From NCBI GenBank assembly GCA_945882315.1, contig CAMCWB010000009.1, forward strand, positions 1 to 64,000: a DNA stretch of 64,000 bases. The letters are read 5' to 3'. The notes below the pieces were generated by a model that saw only the letters and a list, made by a program, of their open reading frames with translations, made no database searches and was not told where the DNA came from. The stretch is from Bauldia litoralis. Its GTDB lineage: Bacteria; Pseudomonadota; Alphaproteobacteria; Rhizobiales; Kaistiaceae. A program made the translations under genes and the position numbers. This document shows, piece after piece, positions 52,584-60,727 of the stretch (the stretch's first letter is position 1; each line of letters begins with the position of its first letter).

Positions 52584-53198
52584 ATGGCTGAACTCAAAAG
52601 CATCTGCGTCTATTGCGGCTCCAACGCCGGAACCGACTCCGAATATCGCGACGCCGCCGAAAAGCTCGGACGCGCGATGGCGGCTGCCGATATCCGCCTC
52701 GTCTATGGCGGCGGCGCCGTCGGGCTGATGGGCATCATCGCCCGCACGGTCATGGCCAATGGCGGCAAGGTGACGGGCATCATCCCGCAATTCCTCAAGG
52801 ACCGCGAGGTCATGCTGAGGGAGGTCACCGAGCTTCAGGTCACCGCCGACATGCATGAGCGCAAGCGCTCCATGTTCGAGCAGTCGGACGCCTTCGTTGC
52901 GCTCCCCGGCGGCATCGGCACGCTGGAAGAGGTCGTCGAGATGATGACCTGGGCGCAGCTCGACCAGCACAAGAAGCCGATCCTCATCGCCAACATCAAC
53001 GGCTTCTGGGACACGCTCATCGCGCTGTTCCAGCGGATGACCGATGACGGCTTCCTGCACAAGGCCTTCCTCGGCAATCATGTCGACCTGCCGGTGCATT
53101 TCTGCGACACGGTCGAGGCGATCGTCCCGACCCTGAAGAAGGCCGTCGCCGGCGTCCCCCGCCCGGCGCTCGAAGCGGCGCCGCCGGCGGGCGTGTAG
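52584..53198 (+). CDS. LOG-family protein (TIGR00730; nucleoside-monophosphate phosphoribohydrolase)
   Basis: The protein is 204 residues from the ATG at 52584 (MAELKSICVYCGSNAG); the longer frame upstream overlaps the divergent promoter and is rejected. It has a Rossmann-like fold with YGGGAVGLMG and the catalytic PGGIGTLEE motif at residues 108-116. The family removes ribose 5'-phosphate from AMP or cytokinin nucleotides. It is divergent from the LysM gene. Its bacterial role is probably purine turnover. Confidence 0.9.
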   Translation: MAELKSICVYCGSNAGTDSEYRDAAEKLGRAMAAADIRLVYGGGAVGLMGIIARTVMANGGKVTGIIPQFLKDREVMLREVTELQVTADMHERKRSMFEQSDAFVALPGGIGTLEEVVEMMTWAQLDQHKKPILIANINGFWDTLIALFQRMTDDGFLHKAFLGNHVDLPVHFCDTVEAIVPTLKKAVAGVPRPALEAAPPAGV

Positions 53199-53208
53199 GC
53201 GCGGGCCG

Positions 53209-54807
53209 CTACGCGGCCCCGACGCCCGCCTTGACCAGCTTGTAGACGATCGAATCCGTCAGCGCCTCGAACGACGCGTCGACGATATTCTCCGATACGC
53301 CGACCGTGAACCAGCTGTCGCCCGATGCGTCCGAGCTCTCGATCAGGACGCGCGTCACCGCCGACGTGCCGCCATTGAGGATACGGACCTTGTAGTCGAC
53401 GAGGTCGAGGTCGGCGATCGTCTCCCGATAGACGCCGAGATCCTTGCGGAGCGCCCGGTCGAGCGCGTTGACCGGACCGTTGCCCTCTGCCGCCGAGATC
53501 AGCTCTTCGCCGGCAATGATCAGCTTGACCACGGCCAGGCTTACGGTGATCCGCTCGCCCATCGCATTAACCCGATGCTCGACATTCACGTCGAACTGCC
53601 GGACGTCGAAATAATCCGGCACGGTGCCGAGCGTCCGTCGCGCCAGGAGCTCGAAGGAGGCGACCGCGCCTTCATAGGAATAGCCCCTCGCCTCGCGCTC
53701 CTTCACCTCGCGGAGCAGCGTGTCGAGCCGTGGATCGTCCCTGGCCACCGACAGGCCCATCCGTTGCAGCTCGGAAAGAACATTCGCGCGGCCGGCCTGA
53801 TCCGACACCAGGATGTGGCGGCGGTTGCCGACCTTCTCCGGCGGCACATGCTCATAGGTCTTGGGATCGCGGACGATCGCCGAGGCATGGATGCCGGCCT
53901 TGGTTGCGAAGGCGCTGGCGCCGACATAGGGCGCCTGCCGGTTCGGCGCCCGGTTCACCAACTCGTCGAAGCGGCGCGAGATCCGCGTCAGGTCGGCAAG
54001 ACCGTCCTCGCTAACGCCGATCTCGAAGCGATCGGCGTAGGCAGGCTTCAACAGAAGCGTCGGGATCAGCGAGGTCAGATTGGCATTGCCGCAGCGCTCG
54101 CCGATGCCGTTCAGCGTGCCCTGGATATGGCGCACGCCGCCCCGCACCGCGGCCAGCGAATTGGCGACTGCCTGCTCGGTGTCGTTATGCGCGTGGATGC
54201 CGAGATGATCGCCTGGGATCACCTTCGCCACCTCGCGGACGATCGCCTCGACTTCCTCCGGCAGCGTGCCGCCATTGGTTTCGCAGAGCACGACCCAGCG
54301 CGCACCGGCATCGTAAGCCGCCTTGGCGCAAGAGAGCGCGTAGGCCGGGCTGTTCTTGTAGCCGTCGAAGAAATGCTCGCAATCGACCATGACTTCCTTG
54401 CCGGCGTCCCTTGCGGCTTTGACCGATTGGGTGATGCCGTCGAGATTCTCTTCGTTGCTGACGCCGAGCGCGACCTGCACCTGATAGTCCCAGCTTTTCG
54501 CAACGAAGCAGATCGCGTCGGACTTGGCGTCTATCAGGGCGCGGAGGCCCGGATCGTTGGAGGCACTGATGCCGGCCCGCTTCGTCATGCCGAAGGCCGT
54601 GAAGGCGGCGCGCTCGGTCCGCTTCTTGGTGAAGAAGGCGTCGTCGGTCGGGTTGGCGCCGGGATAGCCGCCCTCGACATAGTCGACGCCCAGCCGGTCG
54701 AGCATCTCGGCTACGAAGATCTTGTCCTCGAGCGTGAAGTCGACGCCGTTGGTCTGCGCGCCGTCGCGCAACGTGGTGTCGAAGAGATAAAGCCGTTCCT
54801 TGCTCAT
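53209..54807 (-). CDS. cimA: (R)-citramalate synthase
   Basis: The protein is 532 residues, the full length for CimA (TIGR00977). The DRE-TIM barrel starts with LYLFDTTLRDGAQTNGVDF (catalytic Arg and metal Asp). It has the conserved HNDTEQAVANSL metal His and GTLNGIGERCGNANL. A C-terminal LeuA dimer/regulatory domain spans about 390-520. It condenses pyruvate with acetyl-CoA to give citramalate, the threonine-independent route to isoleucine. The start codon overlaps the stop of a 40-codon upstream frame (ATGA), itself a duplicate of the first 14 codons of this gene. Confidence 0.93.
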   Translation of the reverse strand: MSKERLYLFDTTLRDGAQTNGVDFTLEDKIFVAEMLDRLGVDYVEGGYPGANPTDDAFFTKKRTERAAFTAFGMTKRAGISASNDPGLRALIDAKSDAICFVAKSWDYQVQVALGVSNEENLDGITQSVKAARDAGKEVMVDCEHFFDGYKNSPAYALSCAKAAYDAGARWVVLCETNGGTLPEEVEAIVREVAKVIPGDHLGIHAHNDTEQAVANSLAAVRGGVRHIQGTLNGIGERCGNANLTSLIPTLLLKPAYADRFEIGVSEDGLADLTRISRRFDELVNRAPNRQAPYVGASAFATKAGIHASAIVRDPKTYEHVPPEKVGNRRHILVSDQAGRANVLSELQRMGLSVARDDPRLDTLLREVKEREARGYSYEGAVASFELLARRTLGTVPDYFDVRQFDVNVEHRVNAMGERITVSLAVVKLIIAGEELISAAEGNGPVNALDRALRKDLGVYRETIADLDLVDYKVRILNGGTSAVTRVLIESSDASGDSWFTVGVSENIVDASFEALTDSIVYKLVKAGVGAA

Positions 54808-54926
54808 GACGTCGCTCCGCGGCGCGCGACGGCATGAGTTTTGTTTGTCCGTCCTCGACGTTTCGCGCCTGCGGGCGGACGGGTGCGCAATGTCGTGTCG
54901 AAGAGGTAAAGCCGTTCCTTACTCAT
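54804..54926 (-). CDS. Upstream reading frame created by duplication of the cimA 5' end
   Basis: The 40-codon frame has a GGAAACGAG ribosome site and an ATG at 54926. Its first 14 residues, MSKERLYLFDTTLR, are identical to the cimA N-terminus. The DNA copy (54888-54926 against 54770-54807) differs at only a few bases. The rest is Arg-rich filler. Its TGA overlaps the cimA ATG (ATGA), so ribosomes translating it would reach cimA directly. It is probably a partial tandem duplication that now acts as a leader. A regulatory role is speculative. Confidence 0.5.
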   Translation of the reverse strand: MSKERLYLFDTTLRTRPPAGAKRRGRTNKTHAVARRGATS

Positions 54927-54954
54927 AAAACTCGTTTCCGGCGCGGGCTCGCGC

Positions 54955-55443
54955 TCATAGTCTCGGTGGCCATTCGGCCGTGTCGTGATCGGGGTGCTGA
55001 TGGTTGCTTCGACGCACTGTGGCTGCGAGTTCGGGCTCATCGTCTTCGGTCGAGATGTCGCCCGGCAGCGAAGCCAGCTCGTCGAAGTAAGTAATTCGGC
55101 CCTCGATGCCGTCCTGGCCCAGCGGCTTGACGCGATCCGGCTCGTCGAGCGAGCCGATCGAAACGGAGATCCGATTTTTCGCGAGATAACGGAATGACAG
55201 CGGCGTGCCGCAATCGCGGCAGAAACCGCGCTCGACGATGTCGGAGCTTCTGAAGATCGACAGCTTGCCGCGCGTCACCTCGAACTTGTCGAGCGGCACA
55301 CCGGCGAGCGGCGCGAAAAAGGATCCGAAAGCCTTCTGGCACATCCGGCAATGGCAGATGGACGGCTCGGTCGGAATCGCGTGCAGGCGATAGCGGACTG
55401 CCCCACACTGGCAGCCACCGGTCAGAGCATGCGGGTCGGTCAT
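54955..55443 (-). CDS. GFA-family (glutathione-dependent formaldehyde-activating-like) zinc protein
   Basis: The 162 residues have the GFA/CENP-V zinc-cysteine pattern: GGCQCGAVRY, CHCRMCQK and FCRDCGTPL. The family includes glutathione-formaldehyde adduct enzymes, but most members have no proven reaction. The start overlaps the stop of the paralogous upstream gene (ATGA). The two share HPDHDT near their C-termini, pointing to a tandem duplication. It is cytoplasmic. Confidence 0.9.
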   Translation of the reverse strand: MTDPHALTGGCQCGAVRYRLHAIPTEPSICHCRMCQKAFGSFFAPLAGVPLDKFEVTRGKLSIFRSSDIVERGFCRDCGTPLSFRYLAKNRISVSIGSLDEPDRVKPLGQDGIEGRITYFDELASLPGDISTEDDEPELAATVRRSNHQHPDHDTAEWPPRL

Positions 55444-55919
55444 GGCTGTCCTCCGGTCCAGCTTTCGGTGTCGTGATCGGGATGCTGGTAGCTGAGGACG
55501 CTACGCTTCAGCGCCTCCTGCTGTGCACCTTCCTCCGGCGTTCGCATGGGCAAGGTCGGTATCGCATCGACGAAGGAAAGCTTGTCCTCCGGATTCACCT
55601 GGATCGTCGGCGCGGCCAGCGTCGGATCGTCGAACGCGCCGATGGCAAGCCCGATTGCCTCATCGTCGCCTTCATAGGTCAGCGGCGTGCCGCAATCCGC
55701 GCAGAAGCCGCGGCTCGCCTTGTTCGAACTCCGGAAGCGCTTGGGTTCGCCCCGCGTCCATTCAACCCCGAAGCCCGCCACCAGAGGCGCGTAGAAGGAG
55801 CCGAACTGCTTCTGGCACATGCGGCAATGGCAAAGTCCGCCGCGCCCGATGCGCTCGACACGAAAGCGCACGGCGCCGCACTGGCAGCCGCCAGTCAGGG
55901 TATTGTGTGCTTCCGCCAT
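55440..55919 (-). CDS. GFA-family zinc protein, paralogue of the following gene
   Basis: The 159 residues have the same zinc-binding cysteines (GGCQCGAVRF, CHCRMCQKQFGSFYAP, FCADCGTPLTY) and a C-terminal YQHPDHDTESW like that of its neighbour. The two are coupled by ATGA, so they may form a heteromeric pair. The reaction is unproven. The VOC-family gene lies 14 nt upstream on the same strand, suggesting an operon cysS-GNAT-VOC-GFA-GFA. Confidence 0.9.
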   Translation of the reverse strand: MAEAHNTLTGGCQCGAVRFRVERIGRGGLCHCRMCQKQFGSFYAPLVAGFGVEWTRGEPKRFRSSNKASRGFCADCGTPLTYEGDDEAIGLAIGAFDDPTLAAPTIQVNPEDKLSFVDAIPTLPMRTPEEGAQQEALKRSVLSYQHPDHDTESWTGGQP

Positions 55920-55933
55920 GACAACCTTCCCGC

Positions 55934-56329
55934 CTATTCGGGCTTGTGACAGACGACTTCGATATTGTGCCCGTCGGCATCGAGCACGAAGGCAGCGTAA
56001 TAGTCCGGGTGGTGCAGCGGCCTGAGGCCGGGACCACCATTGTCCGCGCCGCCGGCGGCAATCGCCGCCTTGTAGAATTCGTCGACCTGCGCCCGCGTTT
56101 CGGCGCGGAAGGCGACGTGGATGCGCGGCGTCGTCTTGCCGGCATCGGCGAGCCAGAGGAACGGCTTGCCGTCGGCGCCGAGGCCGCAGACATCGACATT
56201 GCCGGTCATGCTCGCCGGAAATTCCATCATGATCGCGACGCGGAGCGGCTTCAGCGCCGCCGCATAGAATGTCTTCGCCGCCGCATAGTCCGACACGCTG
56301 AGGCTGGTGTGGTCGATCTCAATTGTCAT
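55934..56329 (-). CDS. VOC-family (glyoxalase/bleomycin-resistance-like) protein
   Basis: The protein is 131 residues from the ATG at 56329 (MTIEIDHTSLSVSDYAAAK), overlapping the GNAT gene end by 11 nt. Two beta-alpha-beta-beta-beta modules carry the metal-ligand positions: His7 (IDHTSLSV), the HVAFRAETR region, and the final Glu in GHNIEVVCH. Single-domain VOC proteins act as glyoxalases, dioxygenases or drug-binding proteins. The specific role is unknown. Confidence 0.87.
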   Translation of the reverse strand: MTIEIDHTSLSVSDYAAAKTFYAAALKPLRVAIMMEFPASMTGNVDVCGLGADGKPFLWLADAGKTTPRIHVAFRAETRAQVDEFYKAAIAAGGADNGGPGLRPLHHPDYYAAFVLDADGHNIEVVCHKPE

Positions 56330-56840
56330 TGCTCGCTCCTCCCTGGCCGGTCGCCGCGGCAAGCGTCTTCACCATCGTCGTGTTGCTCAGCCATTCGCCG
56401 GCGCGCAACACCGAGTTGCGGCGATCCGGCTGATAGCCGCGCCCGGCGAAGAAATCCCGCGCCGTGTCGCTGGCATCGACCGTCAGCTTCTTGCCGCCGC
56501 GCGCGCCGGCAAGCTTCTCCAGCGCGTCGATCAGCATGGTCGCGACGCCCTGCCGCGCCGCTTCCGGGTGAACGTAAAGCATCTCGATATGGTCGCCTCC
56601 CTTGAGCGACGCGAAGGCGACCGGCTCCTCGGCCAGCGTGGCGACAAGCGTCAGCTGCGCCGCAAGCCTTGCGGCGAAAGCCGGAACATCCTCGGCTGAC
56701 GACATCCACGCCTTCTGCTGCTCGGCGCTGTAGTCGTCCTCGGTCAGCCCTTCGATGCTCGCACGAAAGATGTCCGCGAGCTGCGGCGCATCCGCCGGCA
56801 GCATCGGCCGCATCCGGTAAGGAGGACGCGCCTGCGCCAT
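56319..56840 (-). CDS. GNAT-family N-acetyltransferase
   Basis: The protein is 173 residues from the ATG at 56840, sharing a base with the cysS stop (TGATG). The acetyl-CoA binding motif A is IEMLYVHPEAARQGVATMLIDALE (Q/RxxGxG/A-type), followed by LTVDASDTARDFFAGRGYQ typical of motif B. The substrate is unknown. Tight coupling to cysS suggests co-expression, not a shared pathway. Confidence 0.88.
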   Translation of the reverse strand: MAQARPPYRMRPMLPADAPQLADIFRASIEGLTEDDYSAEQQKAWMSSAEDVPAFAARLAAQLTLVATLAEEPVAFASLKGGDHIEMLYVHPEAARQGVATMLIDALEKLAGARGGKKLTVDASDTARDFFAGRGYQPDRRNSVLRAGEWLSNTTMVKTLAAATGQGGASNDN

Positions 56841-58231
56841 CACCGCCGAACCTCCCAGGTCGTCACCAGTTCGCCGGTCTCAGGGTCCTTGGCATCCATC
56901 AGGATGATGCCGAGGGCTTCAATCTCGGCGCGGATACGGTCGGCCTCGGCGAAGTCCTTGGCCTTACGAGCCGCGACACGCGCGGCAACGAGCCCCGCGA
57001 CATCGCCGGCGCTCTCGGAGACCGCCTTGGTACGCCCCTCCTGCCATGAACGGAACTTGGCGGCCGAAATACCGAGAAGATCGAGTGCACCGGAAAGCTC
57101 TGCCGCGGCCTTCCTGCCGGCAAGCGCATGCAGTTCGGCTATCGCCCGCGGCGTATTGAGGTCGTCTTCCAAGGCGAGCCTGATCTCATCCGGCACGAGC
57201 GGCTCAGCGGCTTCGGCGGCGATTTCCGTCCAGTGGCTCAGCGAGCGTTCGCTCTCCTCCAGCGCCTTCACCGTCCAGTCGATCGGCTGGCGGTAATGGG
57301 TCTTCAGCATGCTCAGCCGCACCACCTCGCCCGGCCAGTCCTTCAGGACCTGATTGATCGTCACGAAATTCCCCAGGCTCTTGGACATCTTCTCGCCCTC
57401 GACCTGCAGGAAGCCGTTATGCAGCCAGTAATTCGCCAGCACGGCCGTGCCGTGGGCGCAGCGCGATTGCGCGATCTCGTTCTCATGATGCGGGAAGACG
57501 AGGTCGATGCCGCCGCCATGGATGTCGAATGTCTCGCCGAGCAGCGCACCGGCCATCGCCGAGCATTCGATATGCCAGCCCGGACGCCCCGCGCCCCAGG
57601 GTGACGGCCAGGCCGGCTCGCCGGGCTTCGACGGCTTCCACAGGACGAAGTCCATCGGGTCGCGCTTGTAGGGCGCGACATCGACGCGGGCGCCGGCGAC
57701 CATCTCGTCGAGCGTCCGGTTGGAGAGCTTGCCGTAGTCGCGCATCGACGGCACGTCGAAGAGCACATGGCCTTCGGCCGCATAGGCATTGCCGCGCTCG
57801 ATCAACTGCCCGATCAGCCGCAGCATGTCGGTCGGCGCCTCGGCCCGGCTGATATATTCCGTGGCGCGCGGTTGGAAGGTGGGATCGAGGCAACCGAGTG
57901 CAGCGACATCCTCGCGGAATTGCGTCTCGGTTTTCGTCGTGACTTCGCGGATCGCCTCGTTCAGCGGCAGATGCGGATATTCCTCCGCCGCCCGCGCGTT
58001 GATCTTGTCATCAACGTCCGTGATGTTGCGGACATAGGTGACGTGGCTCTCGCCATAGAGATGGCGGAGCAGGCGGAAGAGCACGTCGAAGACGATCAGC
58101 GGCCGCGCATTGCCGATATGGGCAAAGTCGTAGACCGTCGGCCCGCAGACATACATGCGTATGTTCGAAGGATCGATCGCGACGAAATCGTCTTTCGTCC
58201 GCGTCAGCGTATTGTGAAGGCGCAAGCCCAT
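56840..58231 (-). CDS. cysS: Cysteinyl-tRNA synthetase
   Basis: The 463 residues form a class Ia synthetase. The HIGH-type motif is FAHIGNAR, the zinc-ligand Cys is in [10 protein letters not shown], and the KMSKS loop is [19 protein letters not shown] is the further family motif holding the second zinc Cys. It charges tRNA-Cys. It is the first gene of a coupled run on the minus strand (GNAT, VOC, two GFA genes follow). Confidence 0.97.
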   Translation of the reverse strand: MGLRLHNTLTRTKDDFVAIDPSNIRMYVCGPTVYDFAHIGNARPLIVFDVLFRLLRHLYGESHVTYVRNITDVDDKINARAAEEYPHLPLNEAIREVTTKTETQFREDVAALGCLDPTFQPRATEYISRAEAPTDMLRLIGQLIERGNAYAAEGHVLFDVPSMRDYGKLSNRTLDEMVAGARVDVAPYKRDPMDFVLWKPSKPGEPAWPSPWGAGRPGWHIECSAMAGALLGETFDIHGGGIDLVFPHHENEIAQSRCAHGTAVLANYWLHNGFLQVEGEKMSKSLGNFVTINQVLKDWPGEVVRLSMLKTHYRQPIDWTVKALEESERSLSHWTEIAAEAAEPLVPDEIRLALEDDLNTPRAIAELHALAGRKAAAELSGALDLLGISAAKFRSWQEGRTKAVSESAGDVAGLVAARVAARKAKDFAEADRIRAEIEALGIILMDAKDPETGELVTTWEVRR

Positions 58232-58383
58232 ACGAAACGTCCCTTGCCCGCCGGCCGGGGCGATCCTCGAATCTTTTGTCGGTGCAAAAAGAGGACGGCC
58301 TCAGCCAGCTTGAAAAGCTAGCCGGTAATAATCCCGAGGATGCAAATGGCGCGTGAACGCGTCGAAGCCGTCATGGCGCGGTC

Positions 58384-59139
58384 ATGGCCTATTTGTCCGC
58401 CCGCCGTCAAGCGTCTCGCTGGCTTCCGCCGCCGAAACCGGCGCCTCGCACAAGCCTTCCGGTATCGTATGCCCGCCCTATTTCAGAAGGGCGCGGCGGA
58501 GTTTGGAGGGGCGAAATCGGCAGAAAACCGGCATATCCCGGCCTATCCGGATGGATTTTCATCCTTCTGGCGATGCTGCTGGTCGCCTTCGCGACGGAGG
58601 GTGCGTCGGCGCGGCCGGTCGCCTTCGGTGACAGCAACACGGCCGGCGACGGTGTCGGCAAGAGCCACGCTTGGCCGGCCCTTGTCGAAAGGCTTCTCCG
58701 CGCCAAGGGCTACGACGTGACGATACGCAATGCCGGCGCCTCCGGCGACACCACGGCCGAGGCGCTTGCCCGTTTCGATCGCGCCTTTCCCGAGGGCACC
58801 GATGCGGCGATCGTGTTCCTCGGCCGCAACGACATGCGCTTCGACACCCCGGTTGCCCGCACCAACGCCAATATCGAGACGATCGTTTCCCGCCTCCGCC
58901 AGCGCGGCATCGAGGTTCTGCTGATCGGCTTCGAGCCCTACGACTTCTCGAAGATCGCCAAAGCGCAAGGCGCCGCCTACTACCCGGATTTCTTCGCCAG
59001 CGTGGCGCGGGACGGAAAAAAGCTGCGCCGCTATATCCTGCCGCTCGACCTCTTCCACCACCTGAATCCATCCGGCCATAAGGTCGTCGCCGAGCATCTT
59101 CTGCCGGCGGTCGAAGGGCTCGCCGAACAGCGCCGCTGA
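58384..59139 (+). CDS. SGNH/GDSL-family hydrolase (exported lipase/esterase)
   Basis: The SGNH blocks are complete: AFGDSNTAG (block I Ser), GASGDTT (block II Gly), GRNDM (block III Asn) and DLFHHLNPSGH (block V Asp-His). These enzymes split esters or acyl groups, often in the periplasm. The start is uncertain. The ATG at 58384 gives 251 residues with an odd 44-residue leader. The best ribosome site (GGAGGGG, 58505-58511) precedes an ATC at 58516, which would open a textbook signal peptide (GRKPAYPGLSGWIFILLAML). An ATG at 58573 is a third option. Confidence 0.82.
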   Translation: MAYLSARRQASRWLPPPKPAPRTSLPVSYARPISEGRGGVWRGEIGRKPAYPGLSGWIFILLAMLLVAFATEGASARPVAFGDSNTAGDGVGKSHAWPALVERLLRAKGYDVTIRNAGASGDTTAEALARFDRAFPEGTDAAIVFLGRNDMRFDTPVARTNANIETIVSRLRQRGIEVLLIGFEPYDFSKIAKAQGAAYYPDFFASVARDGKKLRRYILPLDLFHHLNPSGHKVVAEHLLPAVEGLAEQRR

Positions 59140-59176
59140 CTGAAATTTTATGGCTAACAATTCCCTAATCATTTCA

Positions 59177-59193
59177 TTCAGCTACGGTTCAGC
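59177..59193 (+). promoter_or_regulatory. TTCAGC-N5-TTCAGC direct repeat before a small membrane peptide
   Basis: Two identical TTCAGC boxes spaced 11 bp start to start are a common layout for OmpR-type response-regulator binding. They are 26-66 bp before the possible starts of the small open frame at 59219-59317. The regulator is unknown. Confidence 0.4.
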
Positions 59194-59218
59194 CGACGAC
59201 TCGTAAAACGCTCCTCAG

Positions 59219-59317
59219 ATGCGTTCTTATGGAGTTGAGGCCGTGGCCAACCGTTTTTATGCTTTCACCTTTCTCGCCCTTTTCGTCGGCATTGCGCTAA
59301 CGGAATTCGTGGCTTGA
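59219..59317 (+). CDS. Small single-span membrane peptide (24-32 residues)
   Basis: A short frame reads MRSYGVEAVANRFYAFTFLA... and ends LTEFVA. The GTG at 59243, preceded by TGGAGTTGAGG, gives a 24-residue peptide that is one membrane helix (FYAFTFLALFVGIALTEF). The ATG at 59219 has no ribosome site. Very short membrane peptides of this type are often missed. The direct-repeat box upstream supports an independent transcript. No homologue is recognised. Confidence 0.4.
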   Translation: MRSYGVEAVANRFYAFTFLALFVGIALTEFVA

Positions 59318-59393
59318 GAAACAGCGCCCCTGCCCTTGGAGCTTCGTCGTCATCCCGCTATGTCACGACGAACGCTCCACGGTCGGAACCGGC

Positions 59394-60632
59394 ATGACGG
59401 CAATCATCCAACTCGCAATCGCCCTCGCAGTCGCTCTTCTCGCCGGCAGCGCCGAAGCAGCTGTCGACAAGCGCGGCCTCGAACGCGCCTTCGGCCAATG
59501 GATCGAGAACGACATCCGGCCGGAGGCGAAAGCCGCCGGCGTTTCAAAGAAGACCTTCGATGCCGCCTTCAAGGGCGTCACGCTCGACTGGGAGATGCCG
59601 GAGCTTCATCCGCCCGGCGCTCCCGCCGACAAGCCGCGCCCCGAACATCAGTCGGAGTTCGGCAGCCCCGGCAATTATTTCAATGAGAAGCGGCTCGACG
59701 GGCTGGTCGCGCAGGGCCGCGCCCGCATCGCCAAATGGAAAGACACGCTCGACGGTATCGAGGCGCGCTATGGCGTGCCGGCCGGCATCGTCGTCGGCAT
59801 CTGGGCGCGCGAGTCGAGCTTCGGCGAAGCATCGATCCCGCATGCCGCGATCCGCACGCTCGCCACCCATGCCTTCATCGGCCGCCGGCCGGAGCTGTTC
59901 CGCAAGGAACTGATCGCCGCCCTGCAGATCCTGCAGAATGGCGACACCAGCGCCGCCAGGATGAAAAGCTCCTGGGCCGGCGCACTCGGCCAGCCGCAAT
60001 TCCTGCCCTCGCATTTCCTGAAATATGCCGTCGATTTCGACGGCGACGGCAAGCGCGACATCTGGAACTCGGTGCCGGACACACTTGCCTCGATCGCCCA
60101 TTACCTTCGCGAGGCCGGCTGGAACCCCGAGCGCGGCTGGGGCCTGGAAGCCAAGGTCCCGGCCGATGTCGCCTGCACGCTCGAAGGCCCCGAGCAGGGC
60201 AAGCCGATGGAGGAATGGGCCCGCCTCGGCGTCACGCAGATCGACGGCAAGCCCCTGCCCGCCAGGAACCAGCGCAAGAGCTTTCTCCTGATGCCGGCCG
60301 GCCGCTTCGGTCCGGCCTTCATGGTCAGCGAGAACTTCTACATCCTGAAGACCTACAATTTCTCGGATCTCTACGCGCTCTATATCGGCCACCTCGCCGA
60401 CCGCTTCGCCGACAACCGGAGCTTCGCCGCGACATGGGGCAAGGTCGGCGGCTTCACCCGCGCCGATGTCAGCCGCATGCAGCGAGGCTTCGAGGCGGAG
60501 GGCCACGATGTCGGCGGCTCCGACGGCCTGGTCGGCTTCAAGACCCGCATCGCCGTCGGCAAATGGCAGCGGAAGGCCGGCGCCAAGGTCACCTGCTTTC
60601 CCGATGCCGAGATGGGCCACGGCGTCCGCTAG
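59394..60632 (+). CDS. Lytic murein transglycosylase (MltB-like)
   Basis: The protein is 412 residues with a signal peptide (IIQLAIALAVALLAGSAEAA). The lysozyme-like fold has catalytic Glu140 in IWARESSFGEA, plus GALGQPQFLPSHF and FDGDGKRDIW as MltB-family motifs. A peptidoglycan-binding-type domain (about 340-395, SRMQRGFEAEGHDVGGSDGL) ends the protein. It cleaves the MurNAc-GlcNAc bond to give 1,6-anhydro ends. It is a single gene before the zinc-uptake operon. Confidence 0.93.
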   Translation: MTAIIQLAIALAVALLAGSAEAAVDKRGLERAFGQWIENDIRPEAKAAGVSKKTFDAAFKGVTLDWEMPELHPPGAPADKPRPEHQSEFGSPGNYFNEKRLDGLVAQGRARIAKWKDTLDGIEARYGVPAGIVVGIWARESSFGEASIPHAAIRTLATHAFIGRRPELFRKELIAALQILQNGDTSAARMKSSWAGALGQPQFLPSHFLKYAVDFDGDGKRDIWNSVPDTLASIAHYLREAGWNPERGWGLEAKVPADVACTLEGPEQGKPMEEWARLGVTQIDGKPLPARNQRKSFLLMPAGRFGPAFMVSENFYILKTYNFSDLYALYIGHLADRFADNRSFAATWGKVGGFTRADVSRMQRGFEAEGHDVGGSDGLVGFKTRIAVGKWQRKAGAKVTCFPDAEMGHGVR

Positions 60633-60680
60633 CGGCACGGAACAATCCTGCCGGATATGACGCGAACGGCTTGCCCCACG

Positions 60681-60701
60681 AAATGTTATGTTATAACGTT
60701 T
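60681..60701. promoter_or_regulatory. Zur box upstream of znuA
   Basis: The 21-bp near-palindrome AAATGTTATG-T-TATAACGTTT (8 of 10 positions symmetric) matches the GTTATnnnATAAC-type Zur operator of alphaproteobacteria. It ends 26 bp before the znuA ATG. Zinc-bound Zur would block the promoter there. Confidence 0.8.
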
Positions 60702-60727
60702 CGCTTGCACATAGACAGGAGCCGCGA

